Shown here: positions 7,102 to 13,687 of the stretch, piece by piece
Numbering within the stretch: the stretch's first letter is position 1
How the letters are laid out: the number at the start of each line of letters is the position of its first letter
NCBI GenBank assembly: GCA_040222455.1
Contig: JAVKDD010000001.1
Coordinates: 62,001-126,000 of the forward strand
Source: RHLJ01 sp040222455
GTDB taxonomy: Bacteria > Bacteroidota > Rhodothermia > Balneolales > Balneolaceae
DNA length: 64,000 bases
Direction of reading: 5' to 3'
The notes under the pieces: generated by a model
Told to the model about the DNA's origin: nothing
Databases searched by the model: none
The model's input: the letters and a program-made list of their open reading frames with translations, nothing else
Translations under genes and position numbers: made by a program

Positions 7102-9750
7102 CTACTCACTCTTCAAACTATCAACTGGATTAGCTTTAGCTACTATCATGGTTTGATAGCTTACCGTTATTATAGCTAGCACTATCACCACTATTCCTGC
7201 TAAAATGTAGCTGTACAGATCATTATTTATATGATAGGCATAGTTTTGTAGCCATTCTTCTGCAAGAAAGTAGGTTATTGGTACTGCAATTAGGAAAGAA
7301 ATACTGATTATACTGAGGACTTCTTTATTGAAGGTTAAAAGCAGATCACTCATAGTGGCGCCCAAAACTTTACGAATTCCCATCTCTTTACTTCGTTTTT
7401 CCACATTGAAAGTGGCTAGACCAAATAACCCTAGACATGCAATAACTATGGCAATGATTGAGAAGGCAAAGAAAACTTTTCGTTGGCGTGTGTCACTTTC
7501 GTAGAGTTGGGCGAACTGTTCATTTACGAAACGGTACTCGATTGGATAAAGAGGAGAGAAGTTGTTCCAAGTTTCGGTAATCTGGGGCAATAAACCGGAA
7601 ATATTTTCAGTACTCACCTTAGCAACTATATTTCTATAATCACTTTTCATTGAAACGACCAATGGTTCTATTTGATGATGTAAAGAAGCGAAATGAAAAT
7701 CTTCAACTACACCAACAATAGTTCTATAACCTTCATTACTAAGGTTTTTGTTTTCTATTTGCTTTCCAATTGCCTCTTCGTATGTCCAACCCAAAAATTC
7801 TGCTGCCTTTTGGTTAATGATAGTAGCGGAGGAAGAATCAGTTGAATACGCCTTATCAAAGTCTCTTCCAGCTATCATATTCAGATCAAATACTTCTGAA
7901 AATTTATCATCTATAAAGAGCGTATTCATGGTTAAGACTTCGTCATTATTCTCTATGCTGAAAGAAAAATTATCAAAAAAACCTCCTGGAGAACCAGACA
8001 TGACACTTACTTCCTCGATACCAGAGATCGTTTTTAATTGATCAAGTATTTGTGGGATATTACTACGAACAGTAGAGTTATTAATAGATATATCAAGCAA
8101 CTGATCGGGTTGAAAACCCAAAGATTTATTGGAGATATAATCCAGTTGTTTGTTTACTAACGAAACTCCAATAATCAACAAACTTGAGATCGCAAACTGA
8201 AAGATAATCAGCCCTTTACGAATTAACACCTGAGAAGTGCCAAAACTGATTTTTTCCTTTAATGCTTTTATGGGTTTGAATGATGAAAGGAAAATAGCTG
8301 GATATACCCCTGCCAGAAAACCGGTTAGCAGTAAAAGAGAAACAGTCATAAGTAAGATCTCAGGAGAGAACATGTTAACGGAAATGGAAATACCAATGAG
8401 TTGCTCGAAAGGTGGCAGCAAAAAATAAACAAGGATAAAAGAGATAAGTCCCGCGAGAAAAGCCATAACAAAAGCTTCAGTCATAAACTGAGTGAACAGA
8501 ACAAATCTTTGAGCTCCTAATGTTTTTCTAACCCCGACTTCTTTAGCGCGACTCACAGAGCGTGCTGTAGCAAGGTTTATAAAATTTACACCTGCAACAA
8601 CAATTATTAGGATGGCGATAATCCCAAAAATATAGATCACAGATTCATCCCCATGCTCAACCTGCCAGTCGAAAGCGAGAAAATTCGAAAAGTAAACTTC
8701 ATCGAGAGGCATTAGGTTCAGGTCAATACGACGATTCAATCTGGCCATATTTTCGCCGAAGTATTTATCCATAAAAGAAGGGAGTTGCGGTTCAATGTCT
8801 CTGAGTTCTACTCCCTCACTTAAGAGCGCATAGGTATGTACTTGATTCCAACCCCATTGGTTATAGAAATCGTAATCACTAAAAGTGATGATACTTACCA
8901 CTAGGTCAAAATTCACATGACTCTTTGCCCCTTCAGGTTGTCCAAAAATCCCGGTTACTTCAAAGGTCTCTTCTCCATCAATGATGATACTTTTCCCAAT
9001 CGGGTTTTCATTGCCAAAGTACTTTTCAGCAGTTTCTTTAGATAAGACCACTGTGTATGGTTCAAGTAAAGCAGTTTTGGGGTTACCAGAGATAAAGGGG
9101 TATGTAAATACTTGAAAGAAATTTTCATCAGTCATGTACAAGCGAGGTTCCATAAAGTGCTGATCATTAATACTCACTACACCGTCTCCGGGACCGAGAG
9201 TAGTAGCCATTTCAATCATATTAGGAAACTCAGCTTCAAGACCTGCTTTAAATGGATTTGAAGTAATCCCGACAAGCTCGGAACCTTCAGGCCTTTCTAT
9301 AACCCTATGTACTTTATAAATACGATCTCCTTTTTCATGAAAGGTGTCGTAGCTTAATTCATTTTGGATAAATAGATAGATAAAAAGGGCGCTGGTTATA
9401 CCAATAACCAATCCAAGAATATTCAAGGATGCATAAAGTTTGTTTCGGAATAAATTCCTGCGTGATATTTTGATAAAATTACTTAGGATACCCCAATTCA
9501 TTCCTGAAGAAGTATCCAGAAAGGGTTTGGTAGTGGTAATTTTATAGAATTCTTTAGCTACCAGTTCTACATTTCCAATTTCTACTGAAGCAACATTAAA
9601 AGCCTCTTCGTTTGATTCTCCAGACTCAATCAGAGCATCAATTCGATCTCTTAGATGAGATTCCAGCTCCTCTATATCGCCATCCTCATAGCCAGGACTT
9701 TTCCGAAGTTTTCGTTTCCATTCTTTGATTGCTTGTTCGAGATTAAACAT
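7102..9750 (-). CDS. MacB-like ABC transporter permease with N-terminal permease-prefix domain
   Basis: An 882-residue inner-membrane permease. Residues 1-75 form a soluble helical prefix (EELESHLRDRIDALIESGES) of the kind found fused to permeases encoded beside PadR regulators. Two FtsX/MacB repeats follow. Each has a first membrane helix (near residue 105, LYASLNILGLVIGITSALFI; again near 515), a periplasmic MacB_PCD-like domain and a three-helix FtsX block (AKEVGVRKTLGAQRFVLF; SKEMGIRKVLGATMSDLL). These proteins usually act in mechanotransmission or export of peptides, antibiotics or lipoproteins with a separate ATPase. No ATPase gene is adjacent, so the partner must be elsewhere. It lies 12 bases downstream of padR on the same strand, which implies PadR-controlled expression. 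The substrate cannot be inferred. Confidence 0.92.
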   Translation of the reverse strand: MFNLEQAIKEWKRKLRKSPGYEDGDIEELESHLRDRIDALIESGESNEEAFNVASVEIGNVELVAKEFYKITTTKPFLDTSSGMNWGILSNFIKISRRNLFRNKLYASLNILGLVIGITSALFIYLFIQNELSYDTFHEKGDRIYKVHRVIERPEGSELVGITSNPFKAGLEAEFPNMIEMATTLGPGDGVVSINDQHFMEPRLYMTDENFFQVFTYPFISGNPKTALLEPYTVVLSKETAEKYFGNENPIGKSIIIDGEETFEVTGIFGQPEGAKSHVNFDLVVSIITFSDYDFYNQWGWNQVHTYALLSEGVELRDIEPQLPSFMDKYFGENMARLNRRIDLNLMPLDEVYFSNFLAFDWQVEHGDESVIYIFGIIAILIIVVAGVNFINLATARSVSRAKEVGVRKTLGAQRFVLFTQFMTEAFVMAFLAGLISFILVYFLLPPFEQLIGISISVNMFSPEILLMTVSLLLLTGFLAGVYPAIFLSSFKPIKALKEKISFGTSQVLIRKGLIIFQFAISSLLIIGVSLVNKQLDYISNKSLGFQPDQLLDISINNSTVRSNIPQILDQLKTISGIEEVSVMSGSPGGFFDNFSFSIENNDEVLTMNTLFIDDKFSEVFDLNMIAGRDFDKAYSTDSSSATIINQKAAEFLGWTYEEAIGKQIENKNLSNEGYRTIVGVVEDFHFASLHHQIEPLVVSMKSDYRNIVAKVSTENISGLLPQITETWNNFSPLYPIEYRFVNEQFAQLYESDTRQRKVFFAFSIIAIVIACLGLFGLATFNVEKRSKEMGIRKVLGATMSDLLLTFNKEVLSIISISFLIAVPITYFLAEEWLQNYAYHINNDLYSYILAGIVVIVLAIITVSYQTMIVAKANPVDSLKSE

Positions 9751-9762
9751 ATTGATCTCCTT

Positions 9763-10107
9763 TTAGTTGGTTGCCCACTGTGGAGTTGGTCCCCAGATTT
9801 TAGCAAAAACTTCATGAATACTCAGCCATTGTGCTTTAGCAGTTTGTAGCTCAATAAGTCCAGTTTCTGTGATGGAGTAATATTTTCGTTTGCGACCTTC
9901 TTCCGAAATCACCCATTTTGATTCAATACATCCGTCTTTTTTAAGTTTGTGTAACACAGGATACAGCATCCCATCCGACCATTCCAAAGTTCCACCCGAA
10001 AGCTGCTTTACATCTTGAATAATTTGATAACCGTAACTTTCGCCACGTTTTAAAATTGTTAAAATAAGTGGACGGGTTGACGCCGCCATAAGTTCTTTTG
10101 AGATCAT
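9763..10107 (-). CDS. PadR family transcriptional regulator
   Basis: A 114-residue winged-helix repressor. The PadR core is clear: an N-terminal helix (MISKELMAASTRPLILTILK), GESYGYQIIQDV, the recognition region SDGMLYPVLHKLKKDGCI, and the wing SEEGRKRKYYSITETGL. The start at ATG 10107 fits the family's usual beginning; upstream in-frame codons would add residues encoded by the operator region. It is followed after 12 bases by the ABC permease, forming a PadR-permease operon. A perfect 10-bp inverted repeat 17 bases upstream of the start codon is the probable autoregulatory operator (10125-10148). The inducing ligand is unknown. Confidence 0.93.
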   Translation of the reverse strand: MISKELMAASTRPLILTILKRGESYGYQIIQDVKQLSGGTLEWSDGMLYPVLHKLKKDGCIESKWVISEEGRKRKYYSITETGLIELQTAKAQWLSIHEVFAKIWGPTPQWATN

Positions 10108-10124
10108 AATAGTATACCTTGAGG

Positions 10125-10148
10125 TTCTATGTATAAGAATACATAGAA
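10125..10148 (-). promoter_or_regulatory. probable PadR operator (perfect inverted repeat)
   Basis: TTCTATGTAT (10125-10134) and ATACATAGAA (10139-10148) are exact reverse complements separated by AAGA. PadR family repressors typically bind ATGT...ACAT dyads, and this one contains ATGTAT/ATACAT. It lies immediately upstream of the padR start. A TATACT element follows at 10112-10117 (minus strand). Assignment as operator is inference from symmetry and position. Confidence 0.65.
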
Positions 10149-10245
10149 GTACAATGTAAGTCAACACGAAGAAAATACTGGAAGGTTACAAAGCGGCAAT
10201 ATGTATTTAAAGAGTTCTTAGAAGGAAAGAATGAATGAAAACTGG

Positions 10246-11043
10246 TTAAAAGCTCATGTCGAAAATAATGTGAGTGGCATAAAACCCTGCTTTTTCTATT
10301 GCAATTTGAGAAGCAATATTATCAGCAGTAGTTGAGCAAATAGGAATTCGTACTTTACAATTAGCTTCGTCTATCATTTTTGAGAATACGTAAGTGCCAA
10401 GCCCTTTACCTCTTTGATTATTTTTAACCATCATCCCAAGATCAGCAAAGGAGTTTTGAGTGTCACTAAGTCTGCATTCTCCAATTGCTACAATCTCACC
10501 ATTATCTTCAAATAGGAAGGCTTCCTTTCTATTGATAATATTCTCTGAATAACCGTATTGATCATCGAATCCAATCTCAACATTTAAAAAAAGCTTAACA
10601 GAATCGAGGTCTTTAATCAGCGCATTTCTGTATGTAGCATTAATTTCAGGGTTAATTAATTTTTTTTGATGAATAGAATAATGATAGTTAATCGTATTTT
10701 TTTTAACAGTTAAAGATCGATCGAGGCAAGCATTAAAAGAAATTGGTTCAATACTGCTTAATTTTGCGGATGTAATTACTTCATCATCAATTAGGGCGTC
10801 AATACAATCTGGCATTTTATACTTTACTTCATCGATAAGATAAATTTGAAGCAATGCGCCTTCATGATCAACAGAAGCAAAGCCAACTTCCTGATTATCG
10901 ACACAAATTAAGTAAATTGTGCTGGATGCTATATGTAAATCCTGCCACATTCCATCTAAAGGGGCAACAAATTCTTTATAGAGCCTTTTCCTAAATGACA
11001 GTATTAGTTCGCTAGATTCTGTTAGTACAAAGGTAACTTTCAT
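10246..11043 (-). CDS. GNAT family N-acetyltransferase
   Basis: 265 residues. The C-terminal half is a GNAT domain with the acetyl-CoA binding segment NNQRGKGLGTYVFSKMI (near residue 210; the R-G-x-G-x pyrophosphate loop) and the later strand-helix IASQIAIEKAGFYATHIIF. The N-terminal half (residues 1-125) looks like a diverged second GNAT-like fold without an obvious loop. The acceptor is unknown and could be a small molecule or a protein. The gene lies 5 bases downstream of a TetR regulator on the same strand, so it is likely co-transcribed and controlled by it. No signal peptide is seen. Confidence 0.82.
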   Translation of the reverse strand: MKVTFVLTESSELILSFRKRLYKEFVAPLDGMWQDLHIASSTIYLICVDNQEVGFASVDHEGALLQIYLIDEVKYKMPDCIDALIDDEVITSAKLSSIEPISFNACLDRSLTVKKNTINYHYSIHQKKLINPEINATYRNALIKDLDSVKLFLNVEIGFDDQYGYSENIINRKEAFLFEDNGEIVAIGECRLSDTQNSFADLGMMVKNNQRGKGLGTYVFSKMIDEANCKVRIPICSTTADNIASQIAIEKAGFYATHIIFDMSF

Positions 11044-11048
11044 AATTC

Positions 11049-11588
11049 TTAACCATATTTGTTTATGAGGTAATTTTTGATTTTTTGGAGGGGGAGATCA
11101 TCAAATACAGATAGGTAATCAAGTACTATTCCATCTATTTCAGCGATAAACATATAGCTATCCAATTCTGGATCTTCAACACCTTTATTCTGAAAAATTG
11201 AGAATACTGAATTATATAAGAACATTGATCTTTGTTCTAGAAGGTCATGAATAACAGAACGCAGAGAAGGCTGAAACATAATAGTTAGGTTGAATCGAAA
11301 GAAGTCCTTTTCATTTTCAAGCTGATGGAAAATTTTATTTATTAGCTCTACAAGCTTTTCCTCAGGGCTCAAAGTTTTATCTATTTCTGTATTTATGGAA
11401 AGCATAACATCATTTGAGCCTTTAATAATCTCCCTTAATAGCTCTTCTTTATTCTTAAAATGATGATAGACTAATCCCTTAGAGACTTTAGCATTATTCA
11501 CAATCTGCGAAATTGAAGTTCTTTCATAACCTTGAGTTGAAAATAAATGACTTGCTGAGTCTAGTATTTGCTTTTTCTTTGAGTCCAT
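11049..11588 (-). CDS. TetR/AcrR family transcriptional regulator
   Basis: A 179-residue repressor. The N-terminal helix-turn-helix is canonical: KKKQILDSASHLFSTQGYER, TSISQIVNNAKVSKGLVYHHF, KNKEELLREII. The start is set at ATG 11588 (MDSKKKQ); an upstream in-frame start would add 12 hydrophobic residues not typical of the family. The C-terminal ligand-binding domain is variable and gives no ligand clue. It is followed after 5 bases by the GNAT gene. A dyad 23 bases upstream of the start codon (11611-11632) is a likely operator, so the regulator probably represses its own two-gene operon. Confidence 0.9.
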   Translation of the reverse strand: MDSKKKQILDSASHLFSTQGYERTSISQIVNNAKVSKGLVYHHFKNKEELLREIIKGSNDVMLSINTEIDKTLSPEEKLVELINKIFHQLENEKDFFRFNLTIMFQPSLRSVIHDLLEQRSMFLYNSVFSIFQNKGVEDPELDSYMFIAEIDGIVLDYLSVFDDLPLQKIKNYLINKYG

Positions 11589-11610
11589 AAAAATAATTTC
11601 TAAAATATAA

Positions 11611-11632
11611 TACTGACCAACCATTCAGTCAA
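11611..11632 (-). promoter_or_regulatory. probable TetR-type operator dyad
   Basis: ACTGA at 11612-11616 and TCAGT at 11625-11629 are exact inverted arms around eight bases; read on the minus strand the site is TTGACTGAATGGTTGGTCAG. TGACTG/CAGTCA-like dyads directly upstream of the gene are typical TetR family sites. Assignment is by symmetry and position only. Confidence 0.5.
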
Positions 11633-11680
11633 TATGAATTTTTAATATCTTCTCGGTTCATAAAATAGATTGGCTACGGA

Positions 11681-12439
11681 CTAAATATATTTCTCAGACC
11701 AAGTTCCAAGTACTTTTCCGACGAATTCACTGTCTTCTTTTTGGTGAAGAAGATGGTCAGCTTCATCCAAAGAAATAAAACTTTTAGGATGTTTAGCAGC
11801 CATAAAAATTTTCTGAGCATTTTCAACTCCTACCGTATTATCAATAGGGGAATGAAAGATGATAAGTGCACGATCTAGGTGTTTAATGTATTCTTTCATC
11901 TTTACTTCTTCTAAATCATCCACAAATTGTTTTTTGATCGTAAAAGGTCGACCTGCAAGGGTAACTTTTGCTTCTCCTGTTTTTTCAATTTCATCCAGAC
12001 TCATTTCGAAATTTTGTTTCACATGTTCAGGTTCAGCAGGAGCTCCAATTGTGGCGACTGCTTTAATGGATTCCATTTGATTAGCAGCCTGTAGAACAGC
12101 CGCTCCTCCCAAAGAATGCCCGATTAAAATGGATGGGCTTTCATATTCCTTTGAGAGAAATCTACAAGCAGCAACTAAATCATCGATATTTGAAGAGAAA
12201 TTGGTATTGGCGAAATCTCCGGCGCTTTCTCCCAATCCGGTGAAATCAAAGCGAAGGGTTGCGATTCCAACTTCAGCCAGTTGTCGGGTTATATTTCCCA
12301 CTGCCTTCAAATCTTTTGAGCAAGTGAAGCAATGGGCAAATAGAGCATAAGCTTTTATTTTCTTTTCTTCGGGGAGATCCAATTTAGCAGCAAGCGTTTC
12401 TCCTAAAGCTCCGGTGAATTCTACTTTTTTTGAAGGCAT
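11681..12439 (-). CDS. alpha/beta hydrolase
   Basis: A 252-residue cytoplasmic alpha/beta hydrolase fold. The nucleophile elbow is GHSLGG in SPSILIGHSLGGAAVL. The acid is probably the Asp in HSPIDNTVGVENA and the His is in LDEADHLLH. The N-terminal region (KKVEFTGALGETLAAKLDLP, then FAHCFTCSKDLKAV, then RFDFTGLGES) closely resembles the hydrolase half of proteins that carry a C-terminal OsmC domain. Here the gene ends after the hydrolase half, with no OsmC domain. ATG 12439 is preferred; a GTG at 12457 would add six residues. The substrate is unknown. Confidence 0.85.
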   Translation of the reverse strand: MPSKKVEFTGALGETLAAKLDLPEEKKIKAYALFAHCFTCSKDLKAVGNITRQLAEVGIATLRFDFTGLGESAGDFANTNFSSNIDDLVAACRFLSKEYESPSILIGHSLGGAAVLQAANQMESIKAVATIGAPAEPEHVKQNFEMSLDEIEKTGEAKVTLAGRPFTIKKQFVDDLEEVKMKEYIKHLDRALIIFHSPIDNTVGVENAQKIFMAAKHPKSFISLDEADHLLHQKEDSEFVGKVLGTWSEKYI

Positions 12440-12533
12440 GTTGATTATGGTAGCCACTAAAGCACCAAAGTACTAAAGTGTGTTAAGGTTTAAAAAAAGA
12501 ACTAATTTAAAGCGAATCGAATTCCAATAACCT

Positions 12534-12571
12534 CACGGAGATTAAACATTTTGTGTTTTATTAATTCCGTG
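12534..12571 (+). other. stem-loop in the leader of the VOC gene
   Basis: CACGGAGATTAA (12534-12545) can pair with TTAATTCCGTG (12561-12571) with one bulged base, leaving a roughly 15-base loop. It lies in the 147-base divergent interval between the hydrolase and VOC genes, 16 bases before the latter's start codon. It may influence translation or be incidental. Confidence 0.3.
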
Positions 12572-12586
12572 GCAAATTAAAAAAAC

Positions 12587-13000
12587 ATGAATCCATTCCA
12601 CCTAGCATTTCCCGTAAAAGATTTAAAAGAAACTTACTCTTTTTATACAGAAATTTTGGGTTGTTCTACGGGTAGAACTTCTGATCATTGGATTGATTTT
12701 AATATGTGGGGACACCAAGTTGTTGCACATTTGAGTCCGGATGAAGCAAAAGAGTCAGCTAAAAGTGCAGTTGATGGGAAAGGAGTTCCTGTACGACATT
12801 TTGGAGTGATTCTAGAAATGGAGGAATGGGAAGCACTTGCTGAAAAAGTAAAAGAAGCTGGAATTGAATTTGTGATTGAGCCTTATGTTCGCTTTACGGG
12901 CGAACCCGGCGAGCAAGCAACTATGTTCTTCCTCGACCCAAGCGGTAATGCTTTAGAGTTCAAAGCTTTCGGAGATAAAAGTCAGATTTTTGCGAAGTGA
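12587..13000 (+). CDS. VOC superfamily (glyoxalase/dioxygenase-like) protein
   Basis: A 137-residue single vicinal-oxygen-chelate protein made of two beta-alpha-beta-beta-beta units. The first unit starts FHLAFPVKDLKETYSFYTEI with a potential metal ligand His5, and continues DHWIDFNMWGHQVVAH. The second has HFGVILEMEEWEALAEKVKE and ends MFFLDPSGNALEFKAF, where the Glu before FKAF is the usual last metal ligand. Substrate cannot be read from the sequence; members include glyoxalases, dioxygenases and antibiotic-binding proteins. It is transcribed away from the hydrolase and is followed by intergenic repeats. Confidence 0.88.
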   Translation: MNPFHLAFPVKDLKETYSFYTEILGCSTGRTSDHWIDFNMWGHQVVAHLSPDEAKESAKSAVDGKGVPVRHFGVILEMEEWEALAEKVKEAGIEFVIEPYVRFTGEPGEQATMFFLDPSGNALEFKAFGDKSQIFAK

Positions 13001-13072
13001 ACAAACTCACGAATCGAAAACCTCCGTCTCGTTTCACTAATTTTCGAAGTTTCATCTTACTGAATCAAGTTT

Positions 13073-13132
13073 AACACCCTCCGTCTTACTCCACTTCGTT
13101 TCGTAACCCAACTCCGTCAAGGGAGGAGTTAT
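13073..13132. repeat. left inverted repeat flanking the DUF559 gene
   Basis: Starts AACACCCTCCGTCTTACTCC and ends TCAAGGGAGGAGTTATT. Reverse-complementing the repeat after the DUF559 gene gives the same order of blocks: AACACCATCCGTCT, then CTCAAGGGAGGACTTT. Both arms match a CCCTCCGTCT...GGGAGGA repeat seen in many bacterial genomes (from memory). Confidence 0.6.
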
Positions 13133-13188
13133 TCCGAGCTACAGTTAATTATTTTGTAAGGAATTGAGTTTTGTATGGTCTAACGGGA

Positions 13189-13572
13189 ATGAAGAGGAAC
13201 TCAATCATACCATATAATCCAGGATTAAGGAATTTTGCTAGAGAGCTAAGGAAAAACTCTACGTTAGGTGAGATTTTGCTCTGGAAAGAAATACGAAGAA
13301 GAAAATTGGGAGTTCAATTTCATCGACAAGTTCCTGTAAAGGATTACATCATCGATTTCTATTGTCATGAGGTAAAACTGGCTATCGAGGTTGATGGAAG
13401 TTCACATAACAGCTCTGAACAGAAAGAAAAAGATTTAATTCGTGATTATAATCTGGAACAATTGGGGATTACTGTGATCCGAATTGACGATTTAGATGTG
13501 AAGAGAAATATGGATTCTGTTGTTAGGTTTTTGAAATTTCGGATAAAGCAGATTTATTGTAGTAAAGAGTAA
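13189..13572 (+). CDS. DUF559 (Vsr-like endonuclease fold) protein
   Basis: 127 residues, PF04480/DUF559. The family is related to very-short-patch-repair and restriction endonucleases of the PD-(D/E)xK fold; its biological role is unclear. Visible signatures are ARELRKNSTLGEILLWKEIR, LGVQFHRQVPVKDYIIDFYC (catalytic-type Asp) and LAIEVDGSSH (Glu and Asp of the second catalytic strand), then LEQLGITVIRI. ATG 13189 is preferred; a TTG at 13171 would add six residues and has an AAGGAA upstream, so the start is uncertain. The gene is bracketed by inverted repeats (13073-13132 and 13573-13619), suggesting it moves or was inserted as a cassette. Confidence 0.88.
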   Translation: MKRNSIIPYNPGLRNFARELRKNSTLGEILLWKEIRRRKLGVQFHRQVPVKDYIIDFYCHEVKLAIEVDGSSHNSSEQKEKDLIRDYNLEQLGITVIRIDDLDVKRNMDSVVRFLKFRIKQIYCSKE

Positions 13573-13619
13573 AGTCCTCCCTTGAGGGAGGTGTCCCGAA
13601 GAGACGGATGGTGTTTTTT
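13573..13619. repeat. right inverted repeat flanking the DUF559 gene
   Basis: Begins with the self-complementary CCTCCCTTGAGGGAGG (13577-13592, allowing one mismatch), continues TGTCCCGAAGAGACGGATGG and ends in a T-run. It is the reverse complement, in block order, of the repeat at 13073-13132. The hairpin with the T-run could also terminate the DUF559 transcript. Confidence 0.6.
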
Positions 13620-13687
13620 TTGGTGATTGGGATTTGTATTCAAGTTTCGAACACCCCTCAGGGCAGACTTACTTTCCTAGCAAGATT

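Noticed and set aside
7748..8041. 97-codon plus-strand open frame inside the ABC permease gene
   Set aside because: Shadow of the permease reading frame; no recognisable domain and no ribosome site.
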